A DNA stretch of 64,000 nt from Acipenser ruthenus (GCF_902713425.1 NC_081202.1:29652486-29716485); one strand, 5' to 3'. Positions 49,301-59,154 are shown, numbered from the stretch's first letter. The notes: generated from the sequence alone by a model not told the origin. Made by a program: numbers and translations.

Positions 49301-52300
49301 TACACAGTAAACCGGATGCACCAGTACAATGGTTTGCTTGTTCCTTATGAAGCTATTACTTGATTACGTGCATTGTTTTTTATGACGTTAGAAGGACAGT
49401 GTTTAGCATTTTTTGTAAATAGCTAATAAGAGGTTAAAAAATGTATTTTGTGTACATGAAAATTATAAATGACTGCCGTCCCACAAGGCGAACAAGGTTT
49501 GTCCCACAGTAATTTGTGGATACTTCTATCAGACCAAAATTACACAGTTCTTAAGAAGTCACCAGACCAACCTGTACATTGCCACTTGGGCTGACTCTTC
49601 TATCAGTGTATAGTGTCAGCGTTTCTATTGTTCTGAATTGTGTAAACACACTGCAGACCCATTTTCGTGTGATTATCTCGTCCACTCCAGATACTGGTGT
49701 TTATCTGCCACAGGTCAAAATCCAGCCCCTTATCCAGACATCGATTTGACACTGTGAACTTGTTAATCTGCTTAACATTTTACACTGACCTGCATTAGGA
49801 AAGTACGGGAAATGGTTTAGTTGCATTACATTTCAAATAAAGTTTTGATGTGTACTGTTGTACCTTTTAAAGATAGTGGATTGTGTTTAAATCAACTGCA
49901 TCTGTATTGCTACTGCAAAACAGAGTTACTGCAAGCATTGCAGTCCAAAGAGGTATTGTAAAGCATATTCAAAGATATGGTAAACTATGGTATATACATT
50001 GTATAACCATGGGAAAACTACAACATTACTACAGAACTTTTAAATGGGTGAAAATGTTGTGGAATGCTAAAAAAATGACCTTCCAATTGAGTAGTCAGGT
50101 ATAGGCAGCCACCTATCACAAGCTATCTCGAGTTTAGTATAAAGAAATAAGAGACAGAGCAAGTACAACACTATTCTGTCGGTATACCTACATCATTATG
50201 TTTTAATGAAACACTAGAATACGGCAAGTTCTTTTTTTGTTGTCACGAGAGCCCTTGCTGATGATACCCAGGCTTGGTTCATCACTGTATACCCTCCCCC
50301 TCTGAGCTGAGCTTCTGTCCTCTTCCTGTCTCTCTGCAGCCGGTACCCTGAGGCGCAAGTGATCAACTTCGGGACGTGGTTTATCTTCAGTCTTCCCATC
50401 TCCCTGATCATGCTCTTTCTGACCTGGGTCTGGCTGCACTGTCTCTTCCTGGGCTGCAAGTGAGTATCGAACCTAGGTTCAGGGTGGTGGTGGTGGAGGT
50501 GAGGAATCACTTCAGGGACTCCCCAGGGACCCCCAAAAACCAGAACCCCACTTAAAACAATGAGGTTAATTTAAAATAGTACCCTAAGCATTTTACAAAT
50601 ATTTAAAGACGCTCACTGAAGAGATTCACATCAGCTTTAGAGATGTTGATCCTCTCTTATAAAGATTTGAATGATTGTAAGTTCTGATGTTATTACATTA
50701 AATAATACGTTTTAAAAAATAAAATAATTTACAGAAACTTTGTATGCTTTTTTCTCTTGTTTGACAAAAAAGGTTTGGCCATCTTAAAGTATTTATTTAA
50801 TTTTTTTTAAAAAAGAAGCACCACACTTGATATAAAACAGAGGAATTACAGTGTTTTGTGCCCTGCTCATATAAGTTTACCACGGTGTGTATGCAGTTTT
50901 CCCATGGTTATACTACAGTTATACTCTGCATTTACCATAGTTTACCCTGGTTTGTCATGTTTTTTATAATATGCATAATGTGCTGTATAATGCTTACCTA
51001 TGCTTTCACTGTGCTTTATTACACTTTGCTGTGCTTTTACTATGGGAAACAGTTATAAGGGTGAACAAGGTGGAATGTGCATTTAACTCCTTAATCTATC
51101 CAGCCCTTCTTCCTCAATCTGCTGTTCAGTTTCAGGGAGACCTGCTCCCTCAGTAAGAAGAGGAAGACGAAGCGGGAGGAGCTGTCTGAGAAACGCATCC
51201 AGGAAGAGTATGAGAAACTGGGGCCAATCAGGTAGGCATTGTGGTCTAGTGGTCGCAAATAGGGACTGCTTTGTTCCAATTAGAGTTTACAACTGGGACG
51301 AAGTGGTCCATTGATTAGAATTGGGACTGTTAGACAGTGTAGCCTAGTGGTAGAAGCTCAGTAGAAAGCCCATAGAGGCAAACAAATGATTTATATTAGG
51401 AATTATAAAAATATACTGAAAGAAGAAAAGTGAAATATTGTTGCAAGCACTTCTGAGATGTGGCTGTACTATTGTGGGCGTTCCATATTATCCCTTGGCA
51501 TGAGTAATCTACCAAAAACAACAACAATTTAGAAATGACTCTGTTGCTCTATATTTGGTTCACCCTGTATGACTATGATTTATTTTTACTGTGTTTGATG
51601 TTGCTGTACATTAACAGTGCAGCCACCAAGCTTTTTAAAGCCATTTTCTAACACTTAGTTACTATCACTCTGAGTAACACTATAGAAAAACACTCTGTTG
51701 GTTCACAGATATTAAAATACATGAAGCCGCTCTAATAGGTGGATACCAACATGACGAAGACTGTTCTATGGTGTCTGTACCTTCAGAGATTGAAAATTGT
51801 ATTAGAAAACTGCTCACCTGCAGGGTTGGAAATAAAGACTTCCATTGCATTGCAGTTTGATCCATTCGTGGTTTTACTGTGAGTTTAATAATACACACCT
51901 GAGCTTGTTACCTATACACTGGGGCTAATCAAGCACATATTAAAACCTGGAATGGGTGACACTGCTATGCAATAGGAGTCTTATTTCAATAAAAGGGGGA
52001 GCAATGAAAAAACTGGAGCTAATAATTGATAAGAGGTTTGGAAATGTCAGAGACTACACTTTTACAGTCCGTTTCGTACTAAACAGCCTGTCTCTCTCCC
52101 TGGTGTGTCCAGTTACCCAGAGCTGGTGACTGGGGTCTTCTTCGTGCTCATGACCCTGCTGTGGTTCACCAGAGAGCCAGGATTCGTGCCGGGGTGGACC
52201 TCCCTCTTTGAAAAGTAGGTGGATAACTTACCTATTGAACACTTACAAGCCAGATTCGATGTGTTTTGAGAAGGATCAAACGGATCCCAAACACAGCAGA

Positions 52301-55300
52301 ACTACACAGAACACTAGCATAGTCCAGTAACTAAATAACTATTTATACAGAAATGACCACTGCAGTATTAGAGCCTGGATAAACTATGAATCGTACACAA
52401 CAGTGCCAACCCTCCGTGATGTAAAGCTTTTGTATAATGTGCAACCGCATTCAAAAGCCTCCCTCTACGCCTCTACCTTAACTTTTATTATTAATTGTAT
52501 AAGGAATGATCATTTAGAAGTCCCTGATCTCCCTTATGCATCTTGGCAGCCTAACTCACTAGCCTCTCAGACCTTTCACCTCTGGAGGCCTGGGTTTGAA
52601 TTTGACAGGTCACACAAGTGAAATTTGTTTGGTGGTCAGAACTGAAAATCCAATGGGGATTGAGAGAGGCCCAGGACTTAATACTTGTGCATGGCAGGAC
52701 TGAGGTCCACTCGCTTGATCAGATTGAATGCTCTCATGCTGCCTCCTTCCCCAGTTCCTAAATGTATTTTCTGTCACATGAGCACAATATTCTTGGCCTG
52801 GGCTGTGTGAAATGCTGCCCTCTAGTGGAGATGGAGGGAATCACAGTTTGCACAACACAAGCTCTTGCTCTTAGTTTCACGTTGGTTCTGATTCTGTGTT
52901 CTAGGAAGGGCTATCGGACAGACGCCACCATCTCAGTGCTGCTGGGATTCCTGCTGTTTCTGATCCCGTCCAGGAAACCCTGCTTCTCCCAGGCTGGGGA
53001 CAGAGACCAAGGTTGGCCAGCACTTCACCATTTACTTGTTGCTTGAAAAAGAGACACTTTGTGCTGCTGACGATAGGAAAAATACATTAACGGGTGAAGG
53101 AACCAAATGATGGGCAACAATATGCTACTGCCACCAGGATGCCTAAAAGTTTTATTTTAATACATTTCTAATATGGGCACTTTATTATGCTAACTCAAAC
53201 TCTGTGTGGCAACCCAAAGAGCTTCCTTTCTGTCTCGACAGGAAGCAGTTCAGAGGATGAGGAGGACAGTGACACCCTGGCCCCCATGATAACCTGGAAG
53301 GACTTCCAGAAGCTGATGCCGTGGGAGATTGTAATCTTGGTGGGTGGTGGTTACGCATTGGCGGCAGGATGCAAGGTACGCACAGGGAAGCTTTTACCCT
53401 TACCAACACGAGGCAGAGCCTTTTAAATGTTACTTTCATGGACCCTCAGTATCAAAACACTGAAAAATGTACATGTAGGCTGACCTAATAAAGTGGGCTG
53501 TAGCTTGGACCAGGAATAGGTAACAAGGACACGGGCACAGGATTTCCAAAAATAATTTCTGGGTGCATTAAACTCCTATTCTCCTGAACTTACTCAAAAT
53601 AAAACAGTAAGCACAGGGGCTTACTGTATACTGAAATCTGAAATCCATATCATGTATCCATGCATTGGGATTCCATTAATAAAAGATTTGGTTTTGCTAA
53701 TCTAACGTTTATGTCTAAAAGAGTCCTACCAATGAACAGTGGGCTCTAAATAACCAAGAAAATCACAAACATGAGATTCTGAGCTAGGAGGGTGGATGGC
53801 AACAGTATAATTTCAAAAATATCCCTGTCACATCTTTTAAAAAATCTATTTGTATTCATATACCAGAGGGAAAACAGCTAACTTTACAACTGCTTACCAT
53901 ACCAAAGGTCAAGCCACTGTGGTTAAAGACAAAAATAATACATGATTTTTAATCAGAGTAACCTTGGAGATGTCTGGCTGTTATTGGCTGCTTGTACAAC
54001 CTGCTGAAAAACAAAGTACTGCTTCATTACGTTAACTTTCCCCGGGCAGGTCTCCGGCCTATCTGTGTGGATGGGAAGACAGTTGGAACCAATGAACAGC
54101 CTCCCCCCCTGGACTATAACACTATTAGCCTGTCTCCTTGTTTCTGCGGTAACTGAATTTGCCAGTAACCCAGCAACCATCACAGTCTTCCTCCCTATTC
54201 TCTCCACGATGGTAAGTGCAGAAAACATTAACATTAGCACTATAAAAACCATTAACATTAGCACTATAAAAAGCACTTCAATTACTCCAGCCCCCCAGAC
54301 CCCACAATTTCTGTAATGCTGCTCTGGAAAAATAACACTATAAAGCAATTTAAAAGATACCTAGTGTTGAGTGTCCCTGTGAAAATTCTGCACTAGCTGA
54401 TTATACTGAGAATAGGTAACCCATTCTGGCCATAAGCGAAGGGAAACTCTATACCCCTTAGCTATTTGCTGGTTCTTATTAGGCAATTGTCCAGAGAGGG
54501 CCAAAGGTCAGAGGGACCAGTGAGGGTTTACTAATTTTTTGGCCTTTCTAATTTTCACTAGTTTCAGCTTCAACTATTTTCTACATTCTTGCATGTTATC
54601 TTGAGGGCAAGTTTCATCCAAAAAGTGTCCAAGTGACATAAGATAACCAGGGTAGGGTTCAAGTTTTATCAAAAACACGAGGACTGCCTCTCAGCCTTTA
54701 GCTTTAGTATTTCAGGGGCACATTGGAGGAATTGAAAATGTGCTATGAACTAATTCCTGGCTGACTTGCGCTATAGGTGTACAACCTACAACCCAAAGAT
54801 CTGCATTTCCACTGTACATTCATGTTTGTGATTCTGTATTAGGAATGACTGAAGTTTAGAATATGTAGGGTTATAGTATGTCTGGGGTGCATTACAAAGA
54901 AGACTTTCCAATATTAACTGTCTCTCTTTCCTTCAGTCGGAGACCCTGCACATTAACCCCTTGTACACCTTGATCCCTGCAACCATGTGCGTCTCCTTTG
55001 GTGTGATGCTGCCTGTAGGAAATCCACCCAACGCCATTGTGTTCAGCTACGGACACTGCCAGGTCAGCGACATGGTGAGGCATTCAGAAAACTCCATACC
55101 ATAGAAAAGGGATTAACCATAGTCTTACAAAACCATAGAGACATTTCACATCGTCTGTAGTTCTTGTTTCATTTAAATGAGTGTTAGGATTGTCAGTAAC
55201 ACTGTAATTCCTTCGTATATGTTCGTGTTGCTAGTACTTGTCATTATTATATGATATTATATTAAATATTATTATTATATTCATTACAAATAAACTTTGT

Positions 55301-56580
55301 TAAAAACTAGTTGTGATTTACGTGTGAAGCCCCAAAAGTCAGGAAATTCCTTACAAAAAATGACAATTAAATTAACTTCAATGGTGCAGCTTGAAGCGAC
55401 AAAAGTCCGGAAATGCCATCCCACCCATAACTCTGCTACATCCAGGTTTGGCTTTTAACATAGATGCTGAGGTGTGATGGGCAGGGTAGCATTCAGATAT
55501 AAGCAGAGCAGTGAAAATGGTAAAGGCAAGAAAATGTATTTTAAAATCTTCGCAACAACCTTTTAACAAGGAAAAGTTCCACTGGACAAAGAAAGGGAGC
55601 AGTGAAAATCCATTTTCAATTATTTTTTCACTGCTCCCTTGATCATCTGCTGTGAACATTTTTTTTTAAGGGTGGTGTTAAAATTAATTTTGCTACCTCA
55701 TTAGCATTTCCATTTACACTTCTCTCTGGCGACAGGGATACGGGGAGATGCCTGCATGTTTGTTTCAACTACAGTAAATCTTGAGAATTGGTCATTCAAA
55801 GCTGAATATCTGTCAACACCAAAGCAACACAAATACAAAACATTTTAATTTCACTGTTAAAATATTTATTCATCATTATGTAAATGACATTTGTACTTTG
55901 AGTAGCAGACATATTCCGTATAATTGTAGCAACTGACATACTATTGCATTAAATTAACAACGAATGTGTTTGGAAAATCTGCCACCATCGGAAATGAATG
56001 AGGACCGAAGTCCACACCTGGAGGCCAGGAGGCCCACGGCCTGAAATAAGCTGCAGGAGGTCAGCCACAGAGAGCTGATATCTCCTCCCGACAGGGCTGC
56101 TGTTCAGGCAATGCCAGCCTAGCATTCTGAAAAGTCAATTTACAAGCCACACAAATCTATCAAATTCTAACATCTTTGGAAATTAAGTCAGCAGAGACTG
56201 CTACCTCTGCGCAGAGTCCTATAGCTGTATTATAGTTGTTTCTCCAGGCCTATCTATATAGCGGCACTATATTAATTATAACTATTTTCATTTTTTTTTT
56301 ACTTTAAAATTATGAAAATAGTCCTAAAAATTGCTGAACACTTCATTCTCTTTGATATTTGCATGATGTACTAAAACAACCTACGGTACCTCAATCAATA
56401 AAATAAACTACCAATATTTTTTCAATTTGAGTACTACATTACTGCTAAAAATTATAAAATGACCACACTGCAGATCCAAAACTAATATATTTTTTAAATA
56501 ATTAGAATTTAGTTTGCGCTTACTGGAAACATGATAATTACTGAAAATAATGTATTTTGCAGTATTTCTAAGCTGTAAAA

Positions 56581-56626
<46 letters not shown>

Positions 56627-57836
56627 CTGCAATTAAAAAATTTTGGTGTGGTGGCTCTTAACACAAGGCACTGTGAGGAGGGAACTATGTTTTAATTTAA
56701 ACCTGTTTATGTTTGACTGAACTTTTTTCTACTCAGATTTAATTACATATTTCCAAGATGGCTGTGTCGGGGGAATTTTCTTAAATGCGTTTTTGACCAA
56801 GATATTAATGGTTGAAAATCTGAGTTTAAGTTGAAACCATAATCGTGCCGCTATAATGTTTAAGCTTTTTTATAGCATCCATTAAGTATTTGATGTAAAA
56901 TCAGCACTCACACAGCACGTCTTATGAGCGTGTGTCTTTCAGAATGGACCTGAAGGAAAACCACCACCTCTCAAACACTATTGTACACACAACAAAAAAC
57001 AACATTAAAAAATAATAACTTAAACTACAACCAATCAAACTCTACCACTAAGTCAAGAGACCTCTGCATAGAGTACTATAGCTGTAGCGCTTAGTTTTTT
57101 CTCCAGATCTGCTGAAAACTTACATTCTTCGTATTGTACACAGGGGAAATTAATACTTTGACCCCCCCCCCTTTTATCTTTTAAAATTCTAATCCTATTG
57201 AAAGACATATTAATGTTTGAAAATCAGTGTTTAAGATGGAAACAAATATATAAATACTGTTTCAAGGTCTAGCTAATTCTGCTACAACACTCTGCCCCAG
57301 GATGTAATAAATACCATTTGTTCTATGTGGGATTTCTTACTGATTTACTTTTTACATCCGCTAGAGGCAGTGTTGCAGGGGGACAGGTTAATGGTTACAC
57401 ACTGGGGTTCCAGCTGTACCTGGAGAGAAGGCCTGTTTGAGAGACCTAATTAGGCCACAGGAGTGCTTTCAATTTCTGTGTTTCAAATTTGCACTTTTAA
57501 TTAACCACAGTGATGTCACAGTAAAACCAGGAATAGTCAAATCGCTATGGATTCGGATTCGTATTTATATACCCAGTACAGTACCTGGATGGGGGAGCTC
57601 CAAGGAGAACGAGGCTGTGCAGTGTATGAAGCTCATAGTATCAGGTATATTACACCGAACTGGTTAATTGAATCTAACACCCTGCCATTTCTCCACAGGT
57701 GAAGGCTGGCTTTGGAGTGAACCTGATTGGGGTGGTGGTAGTCATGGTTGCCATCATGACGTGGGGTGTGCCCCTTTTTCAGCTGTCTGAGTTTCCTGCC
57801 TGGGCGGTGATGGGGAACGTGACTGAGAGCTTGTGA
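31610..57836 (+). CDS. SLC13A4: SLC13A4 (NaS2), sodium/sulfate cotransporter, complete gene
   Basis: Electrogenic Na+-coupled sulfate transporter of the plasma membrane (SLC13/DASS family), known from placenta and brain barriers. Sixteen coding exons, all with GT/AG borders and matching phases: 31610-31708, 38412-38540, 43062-43198, 43982-44166, 46032-46089, 46922-46961, 47987-48049, 48737-48921, 50340-50459, 51130-51231, 52113-52214, 52905-53011, 53242-53375, 54050-54211, 54937-55074 and 57699-57836. They total 1899 bp, 632 residues, close to human SLC13A4 (about 626). Family marks: the first SNT sodium-site motif at residues 139-141, GTSTNL at 286-291, SNPAT at 526-530, and the signature MLPVGNPPNAIVFSYG in exon 15. 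The N-terminus MGLLKKLRAARKLLLVV and EASCAYVLIVTAVYWVSEA single out SLC13A4 rather than SLC13A1. No stop, frameshift or bad splice site was seen. Confidence 0.97.
32196..32671. mobile_element. MITE with about 75-bp inverted repeats (AGGGTTACCATATG type)
   Basis: The left end TAGGGTTACCATATGACTCC AGATTAACCGGACGC is mirrored at the right by GCGTCCGGTTAATCTGGAGC CACATGGTAACCCTA. Both arms continue through a GAGACAGA/TCTGTCTC block to ATTTAGGGG/CCCCTAAAT. The interior is non-coding. No exact target duplication was identified. It lies in SLC13A4 intron 1. Confidence 0.85.
34144..34243 (+). repeat. Polypyrimidine tract of about 100 bp
   Basis: Nearly pure C/T (TTTTTCTTCTCTCC type) with only one or two purines, in SLC13A4 intron 1. 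Such mirror-like homopurine/homopyrimidine tracts can adopt triplex DNA; whether this one does is unknown. Confidence 0.9.
34952..36580. mobile_element. Possible hAT-like non-autonomous element
   Basis: The left end CAGTGTTGCCAGCT and the right end ATCTGGCAACCCTG are inverted with 12 of 14 matches. The flanks CTTGTGGT and CTCATGGT agree at 6 of 8 positions, as for an old hAT duplication. The 1.6-kb interior has no transposase-like frame. It lies in SLC13A4 intron 1. Confidence 0.5.
36581..38411. other. SLC13A4 intron 1, distal part
   Basis: No exon, RNA gene or clear repeat was recognised. There are short AT-rich runs and a small TATA-rich stretch near 38000. The 170-codon open frame starting at 38070 merely reads through into exon 2 and is not a separate gene. 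Confidence 0.5.
38412..38540 (+). CDS. SLC13A4: SLC13A4 exon 2
   Basis: 43 codons, phase 0: EASCAYVLIVTAVYWVSEAI and PLGAAALVPAFLYPLFGVLK, a membrane segment and re-entrant region. Acceptor TCCTGTTGCAG, donor GTAAGG. Confidence 0.97.
39490..40412. mobile_element. Long-inverted-repeat element, family C (copy 2)
   Basis: The left arm (AGAGTAAGTAGC, GTTGCTACAACTGTTTAAAT, TTTTTACACTTA, TCTTTTCAAGATGGCTG) runs from 39490 to about 39650. The right terminus (ATTTAAACAGTTGTAGCAAC, GCTATATTTTTCGGAACCCC, GCTACTTACTCTG) lies at 40338-40412. The interior differs from copy 3 and includes a GA tract. In SLC13A4 intron 2. Confidence 0.7.
40239..40313. repeat. (AG)n microsatellite
   Basis: About 75 bp of AG with two C interruptions, inside the family C element. 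Confidence 0.95.
40414..42373. other. SLC13A4 intron 2, middle part
   Basis: No exon recognised. Contains A-runs near 41010-41040 and an (ATT)n tract at 42304-42332. TTCATAAGGAGGCCAGGGT is repeated about 460 bp apart (near 40883 and 41349), hinting at an old local duplication or a shared repeat. Confidence 0.5.
42376..42453. mobile_element. Perfect 35-bp-arm hairpin, minimal mariner-like MITE
   Basis: The left arm 42376-42410 (CAGGGTGATTAGAAAGTAAG, TTTACCACATCAATG) and the right arm 42419-42453 are exact reverse complements, separated by 8 bases (CACCATAT) and flanked by TA on both sides. CAGGGTG ends and a TA target fit Tc1/mariner. The element has almost no interior. Confidence 0.92.
43062..43198 (+). 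CDS. SLC13A4: SLC13A4 exon 3
   Basis: VASEYFKDTTLLLIGVICLA and IEKWNLHKRLALRMVMIAGA, ending GGC AT before GTCAGT (phase 2; Met completed by exon 4). EKWNLHKR is a strongly conserved SLC13 motif. Confidence 0.97.
43982..44166 (+). CDS. SLC13A4: SLC13A4 exon 4
   Basis: Carries the first SNT sodium-site motif (FLSMWLSNTSTTAMVMPIAE) and the start of the acidic cytoplasmic loop (DIDEEAEAISEGDEE). The donor at 44167 (GTAAGG) gives the phase 1 needed by exon 5. A later possible donor near 44223 would not fit. Confidence 0.95.
44371..44986 (+). mobile_element. LTR-like segment of a retrotransposon
   Basis: Begins TGTGGCAATG and ends TTTGTGACA, with the TATA-like TATATATAGAGACACG near 44643. An ATTAAA signal is followed by the stem-loop GCTGAGCAC...GTGCTCAGC, as in R regions of LTRs. 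The flanks CCCCT/CCCCC are only a weak duplication. No internal coding region follows. Read as a solo or truncated LTR fossil in SLC13A4 intron 4; family and exact borders are uncertain. Confidence 0.55.
46032..46089 (+). CDS. SLC13A4: SLC13A4 exon 5 (small)
   Basis: 58 bp, enters at phase 1 and leaves at phase 2: DKEENLDKTQLELLFQKE. Part of the long, poorly conserved cytoplasmic loop. Acceptor TTTTATAG, donor GTACAA. Confidence 0.88.
46395..46680 (-). mobile_element. LINE 3' fragment (CR1/L2-like reverse transcriptase end)
   Basis: The minus-strand frame at 46467-46673 reads RRHFFTQRIVGVWNQLSS and ADTLGSFKKLLDEI, the usual C-terminal end of CR1/L2-type LINE polyproteins. The adjoining 3' UTR (reverse of AACATAAGAAAGGTTACAAA CGAGAGGCC) is the part seen in many fish copies. 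The 5' part is missing. Confidence 0.8.
46922..46961 (+). CDS. SLC13A4: SLC13A4 exon 6 (40 bp)
   Basis: The T completes Ser; then GTKSDLITLTNLE and donor GTATGC, phase 0. Matches the ADLTTLMHNENL part of the mammalian loop. Confidence 0.85.
47196..47650. mobile_element. Long-inverted-repeat element, family C (copy 3, both arms)
   Basis: Left arm 47196-47370 (AGAGTAAGTAGCGAGGTTCC, GTTGCTACAACTGTTTA, CATCCTGACAGCTTTTTACA, AAGCTCTTTTCAAAATGTC). The right arm, from about 47500 to 47650, is the reverse (GACATTTTGAAAAGAGCG, AAAAAGTTGTCAGGATGTTA, AACAGTTGTAGCAAC). The arms are about 150 bp or more around a 130-bp loop. In SLC13A4 intron 6, upstream of exon 7. Confidence 0.85.
47987..48049 (+). CDS. 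SLC13A4: SLC13A4 exon 7 (63 bp)
   Basis: 21 codons, phase 0 both ends: DLNRSTQKDTVKRQSNGYLS Q. Cytoplasmic loop. Acceptor TTGTTATAG, donor GTGAGC. Confidence 0.85.
48707..48736 (+). other. C-only polypyrimidine tract and acceptor of SLC13A4 exon 8
   Basis: The acceptor ATACAG at 48731-48736 is preceded by CCACCCCCCCCACC-type sequence, almost pure C instead of the usual T-rich tract. ACAG and CAG follow immediately (48740, 48743), but only the first AG keeps the frame. Confidence 0.8.
48737..48921 (+). CDS. SLC13A4: SLC13A4 exon 8
   Basis: TAVSIPELPTSSRKQSSRYP then DHMICKCLSLSITYAATIGG LITITGTSTNLIFTEQFN, leaving phase 2. Contains the GTSTNL motif of the substrate/sodium region. Acceptor chosen by phase. 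Confidence 0.95.
49960..50045 (-). repeat. Dispersed CCATGGTTATACAATG repeat (reverse copy)
   Basis: CATTGTATAACCATGGGAAA and preceding TATGGTAAACTATGG steps are the reverse complement of the family at 13842. In SLC13A4 intron 8. Confidence 0.5.
50340..50459 (+). CDS. SLC13A4: SLC13A4 exon 9
   Basis: The C completes Ile; then RYPEAQVINFGTWFIFSLPI SLIMLFLTWVWLHCLFLGC, a membrane segment, leaving phase 2 before GTGAGT. Confidence 0.97.
50865..51060 (+). repeat. Dispersed CCATGGTTATAC repeat (longest copy)
   Basis: GTTTTCCCATGGTTATACTA, TGCATTTACCATAGTTTACC, then repeated GCTTTAC/GCTTTATTACAC/TTTGCTGTGCTTTTACTATGG steps. The longest copy of this diverged family in the window, just before SLC13A4 exon 10. 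Confidence 0.5.
51130..51231 (+). CDS. SLC13A4: SLC13A4 exon 10
   Basis: The T completes Asn; then FRETCSLSKKRKTKREELSE KRIQEEYEKLGPI, the basic cytoplasmic linker between transport halves, leaving phase 2 before GTAGGC. Confidence 0.97.
51234..51360 (+). repeat. Short tandem tRNA-SINE-head-like pieces
   Basis: GCATTGTGGTCTAGTGGTCG, GAAGTGGTCCATTGATTAGA and CAGTGTAGCCTAGTGGTAGA follow one another at roughly 50-bp spacing, separated by AATTGGGACTG-like spacers. They resemble the unit of the 38-bp minisatellite at 28852, in the sense orientation. Confidence 0.5.
51823..51989. mobile_element. Foldback MITE, family A (copy 2)
   Basis: The left end GGTTGGAAATAAAGACTTCC ATTGCATTGCAGT and the right end ACTGCTATGCAATAGGAGTC TTATTTCAA are inverted repeats. 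The interior matches 3145-3305. Better preserved at its right end than copy 1. Confidence 0.8.
52113..52214 (+). CDS. SLC13A4: SLC13A4 exon 11
   Basis: The T completes Ser; then YPELVTGVFFVLMTLLWFTR EPGFVPGWTSLFE, leaving phase 2 before GTAGGT. The WFTREPGFVPGW block is highly conserved in SLC13A1/A4. Confidence 0.97.
52905..53011 (+). CDS. SLC13A4: SLC13A4 exon 12
   Basis: The G completes Lys; then GYRTDATISVLLGFLLFLIP SRKPCFSQAGDRDQ, leaving phase 1 before GTTGGC (a weak donor, but required by the phase of exon 13). Confidence 0.93.
53242..53375 (+). CDS. SLC13A4: SLC13A4 exon 13
   Basis: GSSSEDEEDSDTLAPMITWK DFQKLMPWEIVILVGGGYAL AAGCK, phase 0 at the end before GTACGC. Acidic loop followed by a membrane segment; WEIVILVGGGYALA is a family hallmark. 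Confidence 0.97.
54050..54211 (+). CDS. SLC13A4: SLC13A4 exon 14
   Basis: 54 codons, phase 0: VSGLSVWMGRQLEPMNSLPP then TITLLACLLVSAVTEFASNP ATITVFLPILSTM. Carries the second sodium-site motif SNPAT. Donor GTAAGT. Two copies of a 24-bp AACATTAGCACTATAAAAA unit follow the donor. Confidence 0.97.
54937..55074 (+). CDS. SLC13A4: SLC13A4 exon 15
   Basis: 46 codons, phase 0: SETLHINPLYTLIPATMCVS then FGVMLPVGNPPNAIVFSYGH CQVSDM. Contains the sodium:sulfate symporter signature region (P-V-G-x-P-P-N-A-I-V). Donor GTGAGG. Confidence 0.98.
55075..57698. other. SLC13A4 intron 15
   Basis: 2.6 kb with no exon. Contains a TA microsatellite (56583-56622), a C9 run near 57160 and a GC-richer piece near 56005-56125 (CACCTGGAGGCCAGGAGGCC) that may be an unrecognised repeat. 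ATTTTCACTGCTCCCTT near 55625 is the reverse of AAGGGAGCAGTGAAAAT at 55587, forming a local hairpin. Confidence 0.5.
56583..56622. repeat. (TA)n microsatellite
   Basis: About 20 TA steps in SLC13A4 intron 15. Confidence 0.95.
57699..57836 (+). CDS. SLC13A4: SLC13A4 exon 16 (terminal)
   Basis: VKAGFGVNLIGVVVVMVAIM TWGVPLFQLSEFPAWAVMGN VTESL and TGA at 57834-57836. The last membrane segment is followed by a short extracellular tail with an N-glycosylation sequon (NVT), as in other NaS transporters. Confidence 0.97.
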   Translation: MKAGFGVNLIGVVVVMVAIMTWGVPLFQLSEFPAWAVMGNVTESL

Positions 57837-59030
57837 TGTCACAGCTAAGTGGACAGGAAGGCTGGGACTGTTGCTCTGGGATTAATACCGTGAAAAACAG
57901 TCCAGAAGAATCAGCAAAGTCCTGTCTGAACACAACAGAATGATCAAGAGGAGTGGGTCAAGTGATTCAGTGTAATAATCTGGTGATTGTCCCTTTTTAA
58001 ATGATCTTTGTTAATTAATTGGTGGTTTTGGTAAATTGATGAACAGTAATCACAGGTGAGATCATGAATACAGATGGTGTTTTGGTCAGTATTACTGTTT
58101 GTGGGTAAAACATGGGGCAAAAAAAGTTGACCTGAAATCCGTGGTGGCTCACAAAGTAAAGACAGGGTATCCAGAAAATGCAAACCTTCCAGACTGCATT
58201 TTAAAGCAGTAAATGTGCAATATTTATGTTTTCTTTTAATTGATTAATCAGAGCGTGCAAACAATCAGTAAGTCCCAAGTGACGTGGAATCGATTTAAAA
58301 CCCTTAGTTCAAACCAACTGACTTCAATTTTAATTAGGGGTGTTAAGTCAGGTATAGTAAATTACTTTTGTAATTGATATTATTGTTACTGCACAGAATT
58401 GAACATTTTTTTTTGTTTTGCTTTTTATTTAGAATGAGATTTTGATCTAAAAAAATTTATGTAACACCATAAAGAAAGAAAAACTTCTTAATAAACTATG
58501 ACGACACAGTACAAAAACCAGTTAGGTTATTGTAAAAAAAAAAAACAACTGCAATGTTCATATGTGTATGCTTAATTAAAAAAAATTAGACACTGGGCCC
58601 AGTTCAAAGGCCTGATTATTACTAAACTTGTTTTTAGCAGTACTGTAGTATGCCACTTGATTGTCTGATCAGGTAACCCTTTTTATTCACATTGAAATGC
58701 TGTTGTTCGGAAAGTAATGATGCTGGGAATCGAAGTTAATGCCACACAGGACGTGTTTTAATAATAAAAAAAAACATTGAGATGCATTTTTCTATTTGTG
58801 CCCTGTAGGCCATTTCCAAGAACCAGATTCCAAGCAACACAAGTATCAGCCTATTAAAATGCACGAGGCAACATTAAGTTTTAGAGGACATTTTCCAGTA
58901 TATTTAAATGTTTTGATTTGAGCACCTTGGGCTTGGGAATTACTGTATGTTGGAATTATGATAAATATAATACATACAAAGCATTATCAAATGGCGTACA
59001 AATATGTATGTAATAAACTAATGTAATAAA
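57837..59030 (+). other. SLC13A4: SLC13A4 3' UTR with polyadenylation signals
   Basis: After the stop, about 1.2 kb without another exon lead to AATAAA at 59012-59017 and 59025-59030. These are the strongest candidates for the mRNA end; the closely spaced pair supports a real cleavage region. Confidence 0.65.
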
Positions 59031-59148
59031 GATGATTTCTAAAATGTGTTTTATGCAGTTACAGGGTTATTATACTGTGTTTACTCGAATTCAAGTCGCA
59101 ACCCCAAATACAGACACCAAAAAAACTAACGATAACCAATAAATCACC

Positions 59149-59154
59149 TTTATT
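59149..59154 (-). terminator. COA6: COA6 polyadenylation signal (AATAAA, minus strand)
   Basis: TTTATT on the plus strand is AATAAA in the sense of COA6, about 200 bp after its stop codon and about 120 bp from the SLC13A4 signals on the opposite strand. Confidence 0.65.
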
